The notes under the pieces were generated by a model. It was not told the DNA's origin and did no database searches. It saw only the letters and a list, made by a program, of their open reading frames with translations. A DNA stretch of 45,826 bases. It comes from Russula earlei (taxonomy: Eukaryota; Basidiomycota; Agaricomycetes; Russulales; Russulaceae). A program made the translations under genes and the position numbers. Position 1 is the first letter of the stretch, and each line of letters begins with the position of its first letter. This document shows positions 45,756 to 45,826 of the stretch, piece by piece. The stretch lies in contig JAGFNK010000422.1 of NCBI GenBank assembly GCA_025769875.1, forward strand, positions 1-45,826, read 5' to 3'.

Positions 45756-45826
45756 CTCCCCCTCGCTTTGTGGACAGGCCGAGTCCTGACACAAAGTGTT
45801 TGACCTTCATGGAAGGGAGCGCTTTG
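45748..45826 (-). CDS. C-terminal end of Ty1/copia polyprotein (partial)
   Basis: The minus-strand frame from the window edge reads KALPSMKVKHFVSGLGLS then TKRGGVL and stop. This is the typical RNase H-distal end of copia polyproteins (TKALP...LGL), with the stop codon overlapping the LTR start. The rest of the element lies beyond the right edge. Confidence 0.75.
   Translation of the reverse strand, partial: KALPSMKVKHFVSGLGLSTKRGGVL

Overview
The window looks like a chromosome piece from a filamentous basidiomycete, probably an Agaricomycete. Host genes are intron-rich with mostly 42-194 bp introns. They encode fungal housekeeping proteins (eIF3l, a Spg1/Tem1 GTPase, a dicarboxylate carrier, uL14) alongside large signalling proteins of a kind I associate with Rhizoctonia-like fungi. 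That genus guess is recollection, not something the sequence proves.

Layout: 1-12940 is a nest of LTR retrotransposons. A Ty3/gypsy chromovirus (581-12060) carries 830-bp LTRs (LTR-A). A 961-bp solo LTR of a second family (LTR-B) sits inside its left LTR, and an inverted solo LTR-A sits inside its reverse transcriptase; both have perfect 5-bp target duplications. The right end abuts LTR-B sequence. The element has about 2.5 kb of extra reading frame before gag and several frame breaks. 12192-14394 is mostly CpG-poor, decayed DNA.

14395-31316 is host DNA: eIF3l (-), a possible 69-aa membrane protein (-), a serine palmitoyltransferase small-subunit-like protein (+), an FSP1/AIFM2-like oxidoreductase (+), a mitochondrial dicarboxylate carrier (+, with an 11-nt microexon and a late frame break), ribosomal protein uL14 (-), a Spg1/Tem1 GTPase (+), an RBM18-like RNA-binding protein (+) and a two-unit tandem duplication. 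Exon joins were worked out by hand; each one listed keeps frame and follows GT-AG, or GC-AG in two places.

31334-39400 holds the most interesting pair. Two same-strand genes share a homologous ~380-residue N-terminal module with nearly identical exon lengths but end in different signalling domains. One ends in a degenerate protein kinase that has lost the VAIK lysine, the catalytic-loop asparagine and the DFG order. The other has a GW/WG-rich segment, RasGEF_N, RasGEF and an Arg/Glu/Trp repeat tail.

40128-45826 is a tRNA-Asp(GUC) with an intron, a broken multipass membrane-protein gene, a degenerate hAT transposon with an exact 8-bp target duplication, and the 3' end of a Ty1/copia element running off the right edge on the minus strand.
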